Positions 54,196 through 63,616 of a stretch of DNA of 64,000 nucleotides are shown piece after piece. This stretch comes from Phytomonas francai (taxonomy: Eukaryota; Euglenozoa; Kinetoplastea; Trypanosomatida; Trypanosomatidae): the NCBI GenBank assembly GCA_001766655.1, contig MJCC01000002.1:1013366-1077365 (forward strand), written 5' to 3'. Below the pieces are notes generated by a model. It was not told the origin of the DNA, did no database searches, and worked only from the letters and a program-made list of their open reading frames with translations. A program made the position numbers and the translations under genes. Each line of letters opens with the position of its first letter. Position 1 is the stretch's first letter.

Positions 54196-55620
54196 ATGCA
54201 AATGAGCGAAAGAATTCATAGGCTTAAACTTAACATTGAGGATTTAGTGCCTGACGATAAGCTCGATCACGAAGAGATCGTGTGTGATGAAGGCGTGCGC
54301 TTAGGCTCTTTGCTGGTTTCATCCCAGGGTTTAAGGACGTCTGGGGGGGTCAGTAGCTCAATGAATGGCAGCCCTTCTTTCCGACAACAAGCTTTATCGC
54401 TCAGGGATCTGATGGTTATTTCGGACGAGAAAGGAGGGTTTCTCGGTCGGGGAAGTAGTGGGACCGTCCATCGTGCGATCAACACCCGGACGGGCGCGGT
54501 GCTTGCGTTGAAGGAAATCAAAGTTACCCGACAGGAGCATTTGAGTGAGATACGGCGTGAGCTCGAGGCGTTGTACGCCAGCAACCATGAGTCTTGTAGC
54601 CAATTAGTAGATTTCTACAACGCTTTTTCGTATGAGGGGTCTGTTTTTATTGCGATGGAGTGCCTCGATGGATCTTTGGGTCAAATAAAGGGACTGATTC
54701 CCGATTCCGTCCTGGCGCACATCACAAGGAGCGTCTTACAGGGTCTCGCCTACCTCCACCGCACGCGCCATCTCATCCACCGTGACCTGAAGCCCAGCAA
54801 CGTCCTTTTTAACCGCACAACGGGGGCGATAAAGATATCAGACTTCGGCCTCAGCTCCAATCTCGAATGTACGAGGGGGGATGCGAGTAGTTTTGTGGGA
54901 ACGGTGACGTACATGAGCCCAGAGCGGCTTAAAGGGGACCCGTACTCGTACGGCGCGGATATTTGGTCGCTCGGGTTGGTGGTCGCGGAGCTCGCGTTGG
55001 GGATGTGCCCTTATGCGCACCTGTGTGGGGGTAGCATCGAAACGCGCTTTTGGACGCTCCTTCAGCACCTCAGTAGCGATGAACCCGCGCTAGAATTGCC
55101 TCCGGAAATGGAGCGGTCTCTTGCGGACTTCATCACATCCTGTGTTGCCAAGGCTCCGGAAAAGCGCCCGACATGCGTGGAGCTTCTTCAGCACCCGTTT
55201 ATTCTTTCCCACTGCGCCCCATGCGGCGGCGAACCCGATGAGGAGGACCGGCGGGTAGTCCGGGAATGGCTGGCGACCCCCTTCTCACAATCCTACCCCG
55301 CAAAAGGTAAAAATAAATCGAAAAAAACAGTCGACCACAACTGTCAATTATGTCACTGTAATATGCATCCATCGCCTGATGACGAAATAAATGTAGTAAA
55401 CACACGCTCGCTGCCGCGTTCGAAGGCGATAGGTAAAACTGCCGCTTCGCCCAAGTATGAAGAGTCGCATCCGTACGGCCTCCAAATACCCAGCTTATTC
55501 CTTCGATCTTGCAATCGTCATGAAGAATCTACGGAGGCTTCTACATTGGTTACCACCCGTGCGATGGATGGAGATCACGGCATTAATCTAGACGAGGAGT
55601 TAAACAGGCTTCTTTTGTGA
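54196..55620 (+). CDS. MAP kinase kinase (STE7-type) protein kinase
   Basis: 474 residues from the ATG at 54196; a second ATG is at 54202, and the in-frame GTG upstream at 54172 is not a start. The catalytic domain (about 73-345) is complete: LGRGSSGTVHRA with the 'GrGssG' loop of MKKs, K106 in ALKEIK, HRDLKPSNVLF (195-205), KISDFGLSSNL with DFG 216-218, then VGTVTYMSPERL, DIWSLGLVVAELALG, and the RP of KAPEKRPTCVELLQHPF. The GTxxYMSPER sequence and 'SDFGlSs.l' are typical of MAPKKs. The activation segment has Thr and Ser (CTRGDASSF) in place of the classical S-x3-S/T. The N-terminal 70 and C-terminal 125 residues lack domains. It may act upstream of one of the many trypanosomatid MAPKs, but the proximity to the MAPK15-like gene 35 kb away is no evidence for pairing. 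Confidence 0.88.
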   Translation: MQMSERIHRLKLNIEDLVPDDKLDHEEIVCDEGVRLGSLLVSSQGLRTSGGVSSSMNGSPSFRQQALSLRDLMVISDEKGGFLGRGSSGTVHRAINTRTGAVLALKEIKVTRQEHLSEIRRELEALYASNHESCSQLVDFYNAFSYEGSVFIAMECLDGSLGQIKGLIPDSVLAHITRSVLQGLAYLHRTRHLIHRDLKPSNVLFNRTTGAIKISDFGLSSNLECTRGDASSFVGTVTYMSPERLKGDPYSYGADIWSLGLVVAELALGMCPYAHLCGGSIETRFWTLLQHLSSDEPALELPPEMERSLADFITSCVAKAPEKRPTCVELLQHPFILSHCAPCGGEPDEEDRRVVREWLATPFSQSYPAKGKNKSKKTVDHNCQLCHCNMHPSPDDEINVVNTRSLPRSKAIGKTAASPKYEESHPYGLQIPSLFLRSCNRHEESTEASTLVTTRAMDGDHGINLDEELNRLLL

Positions 55621-55964
55621 GAAGAGTTGCATATTGGGGAAGAAAAAGAAGTAATTTGACGACTATTAAAAAAAAAAAATAAGAATGATAGTGATAGGGG
55701 TAAAGGTAGAAGCACTATTTTTATGTGAAAGAGTTTACCCCTTTTAAAGTGTGTACATACTACGAACCCTTGGTTTTAAATTCTTTTGTCTCTTCATCTT
55801 TTGTCCTTTTAATTGTCTGTGTGTGTGGGGGGGGGGGGGGGGTATTTCTCTCTACATTGTCTAAGATCATAGACGAACCCACTCAAGTCGTGCCTCTTTG
55901 TGTGTTCCCTCATTTCCTTAGCAAAAAAAAAGAAAAACATTTCTATTTTCTAGAGAATAAAAAA
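55621..55964. other. Intergenic spacer with G run
   Basis: GT repeat followed by about 14 G at 55829-55842. ACATTTCTATTTTCTAG gives an acceptor at 55952-55953, leaving an 11-base leader. The frame open upstream of 55965 is not part of the protein because it lies before the acceptor. Confidence 0.65.
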
Positions 55965-58739
55965 ATGGATAGAGATGCGCTAAAGAAGGCCCAACAAGCC
56001 TCTAGAACGGCTTTTCTCAAAAAGCAGTCAAAACTGCAAAGCAAGACCGCTTCCGCTGTTCTGGAGGAAAAGATCAAGGATATTGAACAGGGCGTCGTTC
56101 CAAAGTCTCTGGTGGAAGCCGATTTCCTACTGAAAAGAGCGGAAAAGGTGCGTGCGGCGCAGGGGCTGCTTCAGACGGCAATGTTCCGCCATGAGATGGC
56201 GGATAATACGGCTGTGCGGAGTACGAGCGATATGCCGGATGTCTCCGACGACGTCGCGTTTGGAGATCGTTTAGCAATTTCAGAGGATGTTCTGCCGCCA
56301 TACGCGCGTGATGTGAAAGGTGGGGGCGCCTTAGACGCCGCCGCGGGTGGGTTTATCGCTATGGATAGTGAGACGATCGAGCGTCGGGTAAAGGAGCATG
56401 ATTATATTCCTGAAAAAAGTGCCAACGATATTGAACGGGATCGCGTCGCGAGCCTTCATAAGCGGCACGAGCAACTTCAGGAGCAGCGTCGTTCGCTGCC
56501 GATCCACAGCGTCCGGGCTGAATTGCTCCAACTTATCAAGGATAACCAAGTTGTCGTGCTGGTTGGCGAGACAGGGTCCGGCAAGAGTACCCAACTCCTC
56601 CAGTACCTCTACGAGGAGGGCTTTTGCTTGAAGCAAAAGACAGAGACGAACACCACTAGGACGGTTTCGCGTCCCGATCCCGAGGCTCAGGTGGGGGGTG
56701 AAGAAGAAGAAGAGGAGGAGGAGGAGGAGATGCGGTTGATCTGCACTCAGCCGCGTCGTATCGCGGCCATGAGCGTCGCGGAGCGCGTCGCGCAGGAGGT
56801 TGGCTGCTCCTGCGGTAGCCTCGTGGGGTATCGGGTTCGGTTTGACGACCGCTCCAGCCCGCTCACGCGCATTCTCTTCGTTACGGACGGTATGATGCTG
56901 AATGAGTTCACGAAGGATCCGAACTTGGAGTCCGTCGCGGCCATCATGATCGATGAGGCGCACGAGCGCTCGCTCAGCACCGATATTCTTTTGGGGTTAC
57001 TAAGAGATGTGATTCGCCGAAACTCGCGTATTCGGGTGATCGTTGCGAGCGCGACCATCAACGCGGAAAAGTTTAGCAGCTTCTTCGACAATGCGCCCAT
57101 TTTAAATGTCAAAGGACGCACCTTTGCAGTGGATGTGTTTTACGTCGACGAGCCGATCACGGATTACGTCAGCGAGTCCGCGCAGACCGCGCTGAGCCTG
57201 CACCTGACAAAGCCGCTGCCGGGGGATATTCTTATCTTTCTGCCCGGGCAGGACGCCATCGAGAGCTGCGCGGAGATCCTTCGCCAGTGCATGGCGGAAT
57301 CTCAGGGGACGATGCGGGCCCTGCTCATTCTGCCGATTTACTCCGCGATGCCGCCGAAGGAGCAGGCGCGAATCTACGCACCGACCCCCCCTGGCGCCCG
57401 CAAGGTCGTCATCGCGACCAACATCGCGGAAACCTCGATTACGATCGACGGGATCGTCTACGTCGTGGATTGCGGCTTATGCAAGCAGGACTACTACAAC
57501 GCGCGCGCGATGGTGGAGGAGCTGCGGGTGGTGCCGACCTCGCAGGCGAGCGCGAAGCAGCGCGCGGGGCGCGCCGGGCGAACGCAGCGAGGGGAATGCT
57601 TTCGCCTCTACACCCCGTACACCTTCAAGAACGAGCTCCCCGAGGAGACGGTTCCCGAGATCATGCGATGCGCGATGAGCGCGGTCGTGCTCGAGCTCAA
57701 GGCGATCGGGATCGACAATTTCCTTCAGTTCGACTTTGTCGATCCGCCGTCGACGGAGTCGTTGGAGCGGGCCCTCGATCATCTATACCTCCTCGGCGCG
57801 ATGAAGCCGGATGGACGGCTCACCGTGACCGGCCGCCGTATGGCCGAGTTTCCGCTCGACCCCTCGCTGAGCAAATCGCTCATTCGCGCGTGCGGGTTGG
57901 GCTGCGGGCGGCACATGGCGATGGCCGCCGCGATGCTTTCGATTGACTCCATCTTCGTCAGCGCCCGGGATCCGCACGAACGTCAGCTGATTGACAGCGC
58001 GAAGGATGCGCTTTTTGCCTTTGGGAACGGCGACGTTGCGGGTTATGTCCGGGTGATGGACGAGTGGCTGCGAGCTGGCCCCCGGGCGACGGAGTTCTGC
58101 CGCGTGCACGGCATCCACCCCCGTTCTCTACTTCGAGCGCGCGATGTCCTCGATCAGATCTTAAAGATCTACGATCGCCTTGGGCTCGACCTCAAGGAGG
58201 GCCATCTCGCGGACAGCTATCACCCCAGCAAGACTGTTGAATCGGAAAGCGCGATGGAAGGGGTTTGCCAGGGCGGTCGCCTGATTGATACGGAGGCGCT
58301 GACGAAAGCGCTTCTTTCTGGATTTTTTTTCAACGTTTCAAAGATGGGATTAGACAAGCACACCTACACTATTGTGCGGCCCATCAATACCGGGGGGTCT
58401 TCCTATGGAGCCAGCATCGATGATGACGCCTGCACGACCGAAATTCACCCCAACAGCTACTTGTTCCGTTCTGGAATGAAGCCCTTGGCAAATAAGGGTT
58501 TCGCTGCGGGGCAGAAGAAAGGCCTTTCCGACCCCGTAGGCACGGACTCAAGGATCCCGCAGGTGCTGAGGGAGCGTCCATCGTTGGTGGTCTTTACTCA
58601 GCTACGCCGCACGACGAAACGGTACATGATGCATCTCACCGCCATTCAGTCGGTGGACATGATTCTTGAAATGGCTCCTCTGAACTACTTCAACAAAGAG
58701 GAGCTGGAAACGAAGATTCGCAAAAGATTGAGGGAGTAA
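55965..58739 (+). CDS. PRP2: DEAH-box RNA helicase, PRP2/DHX16-like spliceosomal factor
   Basis: 924 residues. All DEAH motifs are present: I GETGSGKST (K207), Ia TQPRRIAAMSVAERVAQEV, II DEAH (about 330-333), III SAT, IV LIFLPGQDAIE, V TNIAETSITIDGIVYVVDCG and VI QRAGRAGRTQRGECFRLYT. Winged-helix, ratchet and OB domains follow (FDFVDPPSTESLERALDHLY, MAAAMLSIDSIF, FRSGMKPL). The closest pattern is PRP2/DHX16, which remodels the spliceosome before the first step; trypanosomes need it for trans-splicing. PRP22 and PRP43 are alternatives but lack the same NTDs. Ten Glu (4 GAA, 6 GAG) are inserted between motifs I and Ia at about 246-255, in the loop before Ia, and a second insertion follows TIVRPINTGGSSYGAS near the C-terminal OB fold. 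The N-terminal 180 residues are helical and charged. Confidence 0.85.
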   Translation: MDRDALKKAQQASRTAFLKKQSKLQSKTASAVLEEKIKDIEQGVVPKSLVEADFLLKRAEKVRAAQGLLQTAMFRHEMADNTAVRSTSDMPDVSDDVAFGDRLAISEDVLPPYARDVKGGGALDAAAGGFIAMDSETIERRVKEHDYIPEKSANDIERDRVASLHKRHEQLQEQRRSLPIHSVRAELLQLIKDNQVVVLVGETGSGKSTQLLQYLYEEGFCLKQKTETNTTRTVSRPDPEAQVGGEEEEEEEEEEMRLICTQPRRIAAMSVAERVAQEVGCSCGSLVGYRVRFDDRSSPLTRILFVTDGMMLNEFTKDPNLESVAAIMIDEAHERSLSTDILLGLLRDVIRRNSRIRVIVASATINAEKFSSFFDNAPILNVKGRTFAVDVFYVDEPITDYVSESAQTALSLHLTKPLPGDILIFLPGQDAIESCAEILRQCMAESQGTMRALLILPIYSAMPPKEQARIYAPTPPGARKVVIATNIAETSITIDGIVYVVDCGLCKQDYYNARAMVEELRVVPTSQASAKQRAGRAGRTQRGECFRLYTPYTFKNELPEETVPEIMRCAMSAVVLELKAIGIDNFLQFDFVDPPSTESLERALDHLYLLGAMKPDGRLTVTGRRMAEFPLDPSLSKSLIRACGLGCGRHMAMAAAMLSIDSIFVSARDPHERQLIDSAKDALFAFGNGDVAGYVRVMDEWLRAGPRATEFCRVHGIHPRSLLRARDVLDQILKIYDRLGLDLKEGHLADSYHPSKTVESESAMEGVCQGGRLIDTEALTKALLSGFFFNVSKMGLDKHTYTIVRPINTGGSSYGASIDDDACTTEIHPNSYLFRSGMKPLANKGFAAGQKKGLSDPVGTDSRIPQVLRERPSLVVFTQLRRTTKRYMMHLTAIQSVDMILEMAPLNYFNKEELETKIRKRLRE

Positions 58740-58978
58740 GTCCATAACAGTGATCTCCACCTGGGTAGTAAATGCCAACCATGCTCAGAACGCGTTGTCC
58801 CTTCTTCGATGTCTGGTGCCTATTTTGCATTCGAGACTGGGCTATCTTGAATTCTTCTTTCCCTACTTTTAGTCACTATTATTATTAGTAGTAGTAGTAG
58901 TATTGGTTTTTGTTGTGTTCATACGCATATTGATAGCGTTCCCCTAAGCATCTTCTATGATACTAGTTTTGGGGGAAA
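58740..58978. other. Short spacer
   Basis: Contains an (AGT)n tract near 58885-58903. CCCTACTTTTAG at 58861-58872 is the probable acceptor of the next gene; an out-of-frame ATG at 58957 lies upstream of its start. Confidence 0.5.
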
Positions 58979-59761
58979 ATGCTGAGGCGAAATCTTTTGC
59001 GCTCGATGTTGCAGCTGCACGCGAAACCGACGCCCAACCCACTGTGCTTTTCCTACACTATTCCATCCAATAACTACGAAAGCTTTGTCCCGGATGGCAT
59101 CACCTGTGAGGTGCCGCACCAGGGGCTGGGGTGGGTTCACCCCCTTTCCCAAGGCCTTTTTGAGCAGTACGCGCAGGAGATCATAAGCGTTTTTATTGCC
59201 CCTCGCAGCGTTTCCATCACCGTTCACGACAAGGTCGATTGGCCCTCGATCGAGTGGAGCGTTAGTAGCTTTCTCGGGCACTACCTGGTCTTCAAGGCCG
59301 AGTGCGTCGCGCCGGCGAAGGAGTACACCCTCGTAGAGGATGATTTAGATACCAAAGAGAGCGATTCGGAGGTGCTCCAGTGCATCAAGGAGCTTTTGCG
59401 AGGGCAGGTTCGGCCGATGGTGCAGCGCGACGGCGGCGATGTCAAGCTGTTGAACTTCAACGAAAAAACGGGTGTCGTTTCGCTGGCGATGCTGGGCGCC
59501 TGCCGTAATTGCCCTTCATCGCAAAACACGCTCAAGGATGGGATTGAGCGTGTGATGCGGCACTTCTTGCCGGAGGTGACGGAGGTGGTGGAGGCCAAGG
59601 ATCATCAATTTTACAGGGACTACGAGTTGATGTTTAGCTCCGAAAGTGCGCTTTACCGCGAGGCTGCGCGACTGGATCATGAACGTAGGAAAAACTTGAA
59701 AACGAAACTAACGCCCAGCATCATGTCTTTTGCTGCTCTGAATGAACCAGACGGGGATTAA
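58979..59761 (+). CDS. NFU1: NFU-type iron-sulphur cluster scaffold, mitochondrial
   Basis: 260 residues. A short basic presequence (MLRRNLLRSMLQLH) suggests mitochondrial import. The N-terminal Nfu domain spans about 18-105: TPNPLCFSYTIPSNN, GLGWVHPLSQGLFEQYAQEI, FIAPRSVSITVHDKVDWPSI. The NifU-like C-terminal domain spans about 133-205: LLRGQVRPMVQRDGGDVKLL, VSLAMLGACRNCPSSQNTLK with the cluster ligands C175 and C178, and GIERVMRHFLPEV. NFU receives a 4Fe-4S cluster late in the ISC pathway and passes it to targets such as lipoate synthase and aconitase. Trypanosomes have more than one NFU; which one this is cannot be said. The C-terminal 50 residues form a charged extension. Confidence 0.92.
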   Translation: MLRRNLLRSMLQLHAKPTPNPLCFSYTIPSNNYESFVPDGITCEVPHQGLGWVHPLSQGLFEQYAQEIISVFIAPRSVSITVHDKVDWPSIEWSVSSFLGHYLVFKAECVAPAKEYTLVEDDLDTKESDSEVLQCIKELLRGQVRPMVQRDGGDVKLLNFNEKTGVVSLAMLGACRNCPSSQNTLKDGIERVMRHFLPEVTEVVEAKDHQFYRDYELMFSSESALYREAARLDHERRKNLKTKLTPSIMSFAALNEPDGD

Positions 59762-60078
59762 TAATATTTACCATTATTTCTTCCATCCCCTTCTCCTTGT
59801 GCCCCTTACTATTTTTTGCTCGTGTGATTGCTTTCTACAAACCACTGCAAATGATTATTACAATACACCGATAGTTATGCTAAATGCACTGAGCGTGAAA
59901 ATCGACGCTGAGCGAGGAGTAGATTTTAAAAAATGACAAATTAGAGATTCTTTTTCATCCTTAATTTTTCGATTTTTTTGAATTAACCAAAAAGGAAAGC
60001 AGAAAAGCAAATACCTTCACCCAAAACAGCTCTCAAAAGTTAGGCACCGATACACATACCCACAAAAGATCAGAAAAA
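59762..60078. other. Intergenic spacer
   Basis: T/C-rich stretch just after the stop (59770-59822) and A-rich sequence before the next start. No gene seen. Confidence 0.55.
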
Positions 60079-60819
60079 ATGACCTACCGTGCGCGCTATG
60101 AGAGTTCCGATGACATCGCTGTCTTTGCGTGCTTAACTAATGCCTACTGCCTCGTTGATACGGGTTCCTCTCAGAACTTTTTCTCGATCTTTGAGCAGGT
60201 TCTTGCTAACCATATCCCTGTTATCTATACCTCTATTGGAGGGTCTCGCATCATCGGGCGCTTAGTTATTGGGAACCGGAACGGTCTCATCGTCCCATCC
60301 ATGACCACCGATCAGGAGCTCCAACACCTGCGCAACTCGCTTCCCGACAGCGTCCGGCTTCAGCGCGTTGAAGAGCGTCTTTCTGCACTAGGTAACTGCA
60401 TCGTTTGCAATGATCACGTAGCTCTTATTCACACTGACCTTAGCCGCGAAACGGAAGAGATTATTCGTGATGTTTTAGGGGTGCAGACCTTCCGAACCTC
60501 CATCGCCTCCAACGCCCTAGTAGGAACCTACTCGGTAGTCACCAATAAGGGCTGCCTGGTGCACCCCAAAACATCGGCGGAAGACATGGACGAGATATCC
60601 TCATTGCTCCAGGTTCCCGTCGTTGCCGGAACGATTAATCGTGGTAATCCGGCGGTGGGATCTGGTTTATTGGTAAATGACTGGATAGCTTTCTGCGGTC
60701 TCACGACGACTGCTACCGAGCTGACTGTAGTCGAGCGCGTATTTCAGTTGCGCGGCGTCCGGCCAGAGAGTGATTTGCTACAAAATGTACGTAATGTACT
60801 GGTTGATGAATTGGCGTAA
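60079..60819 (+). CDS. EIF6: Translation initiation factor eIF6 (60S anti-association factor)
   Basis: 246 residues, the full family length. The five-fold pseudo-symmetric pentein is recognisable: [21 protein letters not shown] at the start, [78 protein letters not shown] with KGCLVHPKT, and [20 protein letters not shown] with [14 protein letters not shown]. eIF6 binds uL14 on the 60S subunit, helps its late maturation in the nucleolus and blocks premature joining to 40S; EFL1 and SBDS remove it. No extension or missing element is seen, and the ATG follows an A-rich leader. Conservation across eukaryotes makes this one of the firmest calls here. Confidence 0.97.
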   Translation: MTYRARYESSDDIAVFACLTNAYCLVDTGSSQNFFSIFEQVLANHIPVIYTSIGGSRIIGRLVIGNRNGLIVPSMTTDQELQHLRNSLPDSVRLQRVEERLSALGNCIVCNDHVALIHTDLSRETEEIIRDVLGVQTFRTSIASNALVGTYSVVTNKGCLVHPKTSAEDMDEISSLLQVPVVAGTINRGNPAVGSGLLVNDWIAFCGLTTTATELTVVERVFQLRGVRPESDLLQNVRNVLVDELA

Positions 60820-61699
60820 TAAAAAAAGCTGTCGGTAGCAATGGAGGAGAAGTGAGGGGAGAACATTAAAAAAAATCAGGGCGTTGTTGTTGTTGTGGTT
60901 GTTGCTGTTCTCGGGTGTTTGAATTTGTGCTTTCTATTGTATAACCAGGCAGTGGAATTACACCACCTGTATCAACTGATTACCGATGGGATACTGTATT
61001 TTAATTTAAGCCAAATTACAATCATATATGCATAAAAATAGGTATTTTGCCACTAATAAGGACACGTCAGGTCTTTTATGCAAATTAAGGTGTGATATCT
61101 CCATTGTCATTGATGCGATAGAATTAAATAACATAATACTAATAATTCAATAGTGAGATAAATTAGCTCATCTTACATCGAATCGAAGCCCATTTCCAGT
61201 GAAATCTTTTTCTTTGTTTGCGTTAAGTCATAACTTGAGCAGAAATCCTTTTCACGGGAGGGTAAGGCGCTTTTGATTGTGTAACGAAAGACGAATAAAA
61301 ATGATTACAGTACTGAGGTGTTTATAACTATAAAAAAAAATGCACCTCAATGCCAATATTAATCGATGTATTGTTGTTACTCGCACTGTTTGAATAATTG
61401 TATAAAATTGTGATTGGTATTAATCTTATTTTGTTTCTGTTATTATTTTTCTCCTAAATTACTATTTTAGCTCATGCTAGACCTTGCTTTTCGCCTTACA
61501 TAGCTCCGCAACACGACCTCTCTTCGTTGGATTTTTCGTGTTGCCCGTGTGGGGACCCTGGGCTTGTATCTACTGGTGCTTGTGCATAGTAAAGGGGTGA
61601 GCTTAAGTATCTGGCAAACCGAGTTCTCACGGTTGTTCTCGGTCAACCGAAACCTTTTGGACTGTCTTTGCCTTCCCTTAGAAGGGTCTAAATAGCAAA
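60820..61699. other. AT-rich spacer
   Basis: GTT repeats near 60880-60906 and AT-rich DNA; no gene supported. A minus-strand frame at 61467-61805 overlaps the next gene's start and has no motif. CTGTCTTTGCCTTCCCTTAG at 61662-61681 is a likely acceptor for the next gene. Confidence 0.55.
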
Positions 61700-63616
61700 A
61701 TGGTGGATTCATGCCACCAATCGCCCTGGAGGCGTGTGATGGTGAACTGCATCGCGTGGCGTTTCGTAGGTCGCTTTCTTTACGCACCTCTTCGGTGCAT
61801 CTCACTTAGCTCTGGAGTGCATCTTCAAAATTGCTCTAAAAAATTGTTGAACTCTCGGTCGTCCTCGTCACTTTCTTTTATGGCGGAGGAATTTTCGCAA
61901 CCTGCGTTGAATCCCGCTCTTATGTTGCCAAAGTCTATGGAAGAGGCCGCGCAGTACGTAGGTAGGGCAAATCAAGGCGGGAAAGGTACCAAATTTGAAT
62001 TTTATGACCACTCCCTACGTCTTTGCACGCTATGTAATGCCAAGTTAGACGGGAGCTACACTGTGCACATGGGCACTGTCGAACATCAAGCACAAATGGG
62101 TATTTTAGAGCGATCCATTGCACTTCTTGACACCTATTTTACGCATTTGCTCGGCTTGAAAACGAGTTTACAAACCTCCAGGCGATTTTCAACAGCGCCT
62201 GAAAGATTGGATTCAGAGCTCCTATTCACACATGCCCTGGATGGCAGCAAACTTCCAAATCCTGAAGATTTCAGGAGAAATCCGGATTTACTGAAACGCT
62301 ATGATTGGGTTGAGCTCCTACTTCAGCGATGGTGGCGGATGCTCAACCCAAGGTATGCAGGCGGCACATGCTCCTTTGACTTTCAGCGGATTCCCTCTTT
62401 GAGCTCCGACAACTCATCCCAGCGCCTCTGGCGCCTGCGATTCCTACTCTGCCTCCTGATTCGTAAAGGGATTCTGCGAGACAGCATTCCAAGCTCCTCG
62501 AAGGCGAGCTTTGCGCGTTCCAACCGCTTTGAGCGGTGCGAGATGTTAGGGGATAACCTCATCAAGGGGGTCTTTCACGACCGCCTGCGCGTGCTGTTCC
62601 CGCCCTCGGAGGGTGGCCTTAGCAGGCGTCTGGCGCTGATCCAGCAGATGCTCGACAGCAACGGCGGCCTGCTCGAGCTCTACGACCACCTCCGGCTGGA
62701 CGACCTGATGGGGGCCGTCCTGGCCCACAACAAGTCCAAGGCCGACGTCGTCGAGTCCCTCTTCGGCGAGCTGCAGACCTTCCTCTGGGCGAGCGCGCGG
62801 CGGGAGGGCGGGGGCGACGCCCTGCCCCCCCCGGCGGCCGACCTCGTCCACCTCCGCGCGGCCGTCGCGCACGCCCTCCACGAGCTCGCCCACGTCGCGG
62901 TGGGGTCGCGGGTGGAGCGGGCGCTGCGGGGCTCGCGGGCCGTCGTTCGCGCCTACGTGGAGGGGCTCGGGAAGGAGGGGGAGAGGGGGAGAAAGGAGGG
63001 GAAGGGGGCCGCGGAGGCCGCGCTCGACCGCGCGCCGTACGCGCCGCTGCCGCTGCTCACAGGGCGGCGGNNNNNNNNNNNNNNNNNNNNNNNNNNNNNN
63101 NNNNNNNNNNNNNNNNNNNNNNNNNNNNNNNNNNNNNNNNNNNNNNNNNNNNNNNNNNNNNNNNNNNNNNNNNNNNNNNNNNNNNNNNNNNNNNNNNNNN
63201 NNNNNNNNNNNNNNNNNNNNNNNNNNNNNNNNNNNNNNNNNNNNNNNNNNNNNNNNNNNNNNNNNNNNNNGGGGGCCGCCGCGGGGGCGCCGCGCGCGGA
63301 GTCGCGCCAGGACCCCCCCGACGACGCCCCGTCCCCCGCCGCGCGGCGGTACCCGCTCTGGAGCCAACACGAGGCGGGCACGCGCGCGCGCCAGATCGCG
63401 AGCGATGCGGCGCAGGTGTTTCAGCTAACCGAGGAGGAGCTGAGCGGGTTGGTCCTGCAGAAAGCACGGGAGCTGATTCAACGGACGGTACCAACGGTAG
63501 GCTTGGGGGGCGAAAAGGAGGGCGGGGGGCCTGATTTTTCCGACCAGCCACAGCGACGAGATGCATACCCTGAGCCGTGGACACTCGCCACAGTTCTGAA
63601 ATACGCCAATCTGTAA
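61700..63616 (+). CDS. RNA-editing endonuclease, KREN2/KREN3-like (RNase III + U1-like zinc finger)
   Basis: About 638 codons with a 200-base assembly gap (63071-63270). The N-terminus is basic and hydrophobic, consistent with mitochondrial import, with a second ATG at 61739 (MVNCIAWRFVGRFLYAP). A U1-like zinc finger has C109, C112, H123 and H129. An RNase III domain follows: RFERCEMLGDNLIK with E278, E281 and D285, and KADVVESLFGEL with D349 and E352. These match the spacing of the metal-binding residues of active RNase III, so this is a cleaving KREN type rather than a degenerate KREPB. KREN1-3 cut pre-edited mRNA at deletion, insertion or special sites. From memory, two of them lie on T. 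brucei chromosome 10. The GC-rich C-terminal third includes the gap; its end (ASDAAQVFQLTEEELSGLVL) looks real. Frame across the gap is assumed. Confidence 0.8.
   Translation: MVDSCHQSPWRRVMVNCIAWRFVGRFLYAPLRCISLSSGVHLQNCSKKLLNSRSSSSLSFMAEEFSQPALNPALMLPKSMEEAAQYVGRANQGGKGTKFEFYDHSLRLCTLCNAKLDGSYTVHMGTVEHQAQMGILERSIALLDTYFTHLLGLKTSLQTSRRFSTAPERLDSELLFTHALDGSKLPNPEDFRRNPDLLKRYDWVELLLQRWWRMLNPRYAGGTCSFDFQRIPSLSSDNSSQRLWRLRFLLCLLIRKGILRDSIPSSSKASFARSNRFERCEMLGDNLIKGVFHDRLRVLFPPSEGGLSRRLALIQQMLDSNGGLLELYDHLRLDDLMGAVLAHNKSKADVVESLFGELQTFLWASARREGGGDALPPPAADLVHLRAAVAHALHELAHVAVGSRVERALRGSRAVVRAYVEGLGKEGERGRKEGKGAAEAALDRAPYAPLPLLTGRRXXXXXXXXXXXXXXXXXXXXXXXXXXXXXXXXXXXXXXXXXXXXXXXXXXXXXXXXXXXXXXXXXXXGAAAGAPRAESRQDPPDDAPSPAARRYPLWSQHEAGTRARQIASDAAQVFQLTEEELSGLVLQKARELIQRTVPTVGLGGEKEGGGPDFSDQPQRRDAYPEPWTLATVLKYANL
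63071..63270. other. Assembly gap (200 N) inside the editing endonuclease gene
   Basis: Undetermined bases in a very GC-rich part of the gene; the round length suggests a placeholder. Confidence 1.

Noticed and set aside
55725..55964. 80-codon in-frame extension of the PRP2-like helicase
   Set aside because: It would need a GTG start and lies upstream of a strong acceptor at 55952-55953; the ATG at 55965 fits the family.
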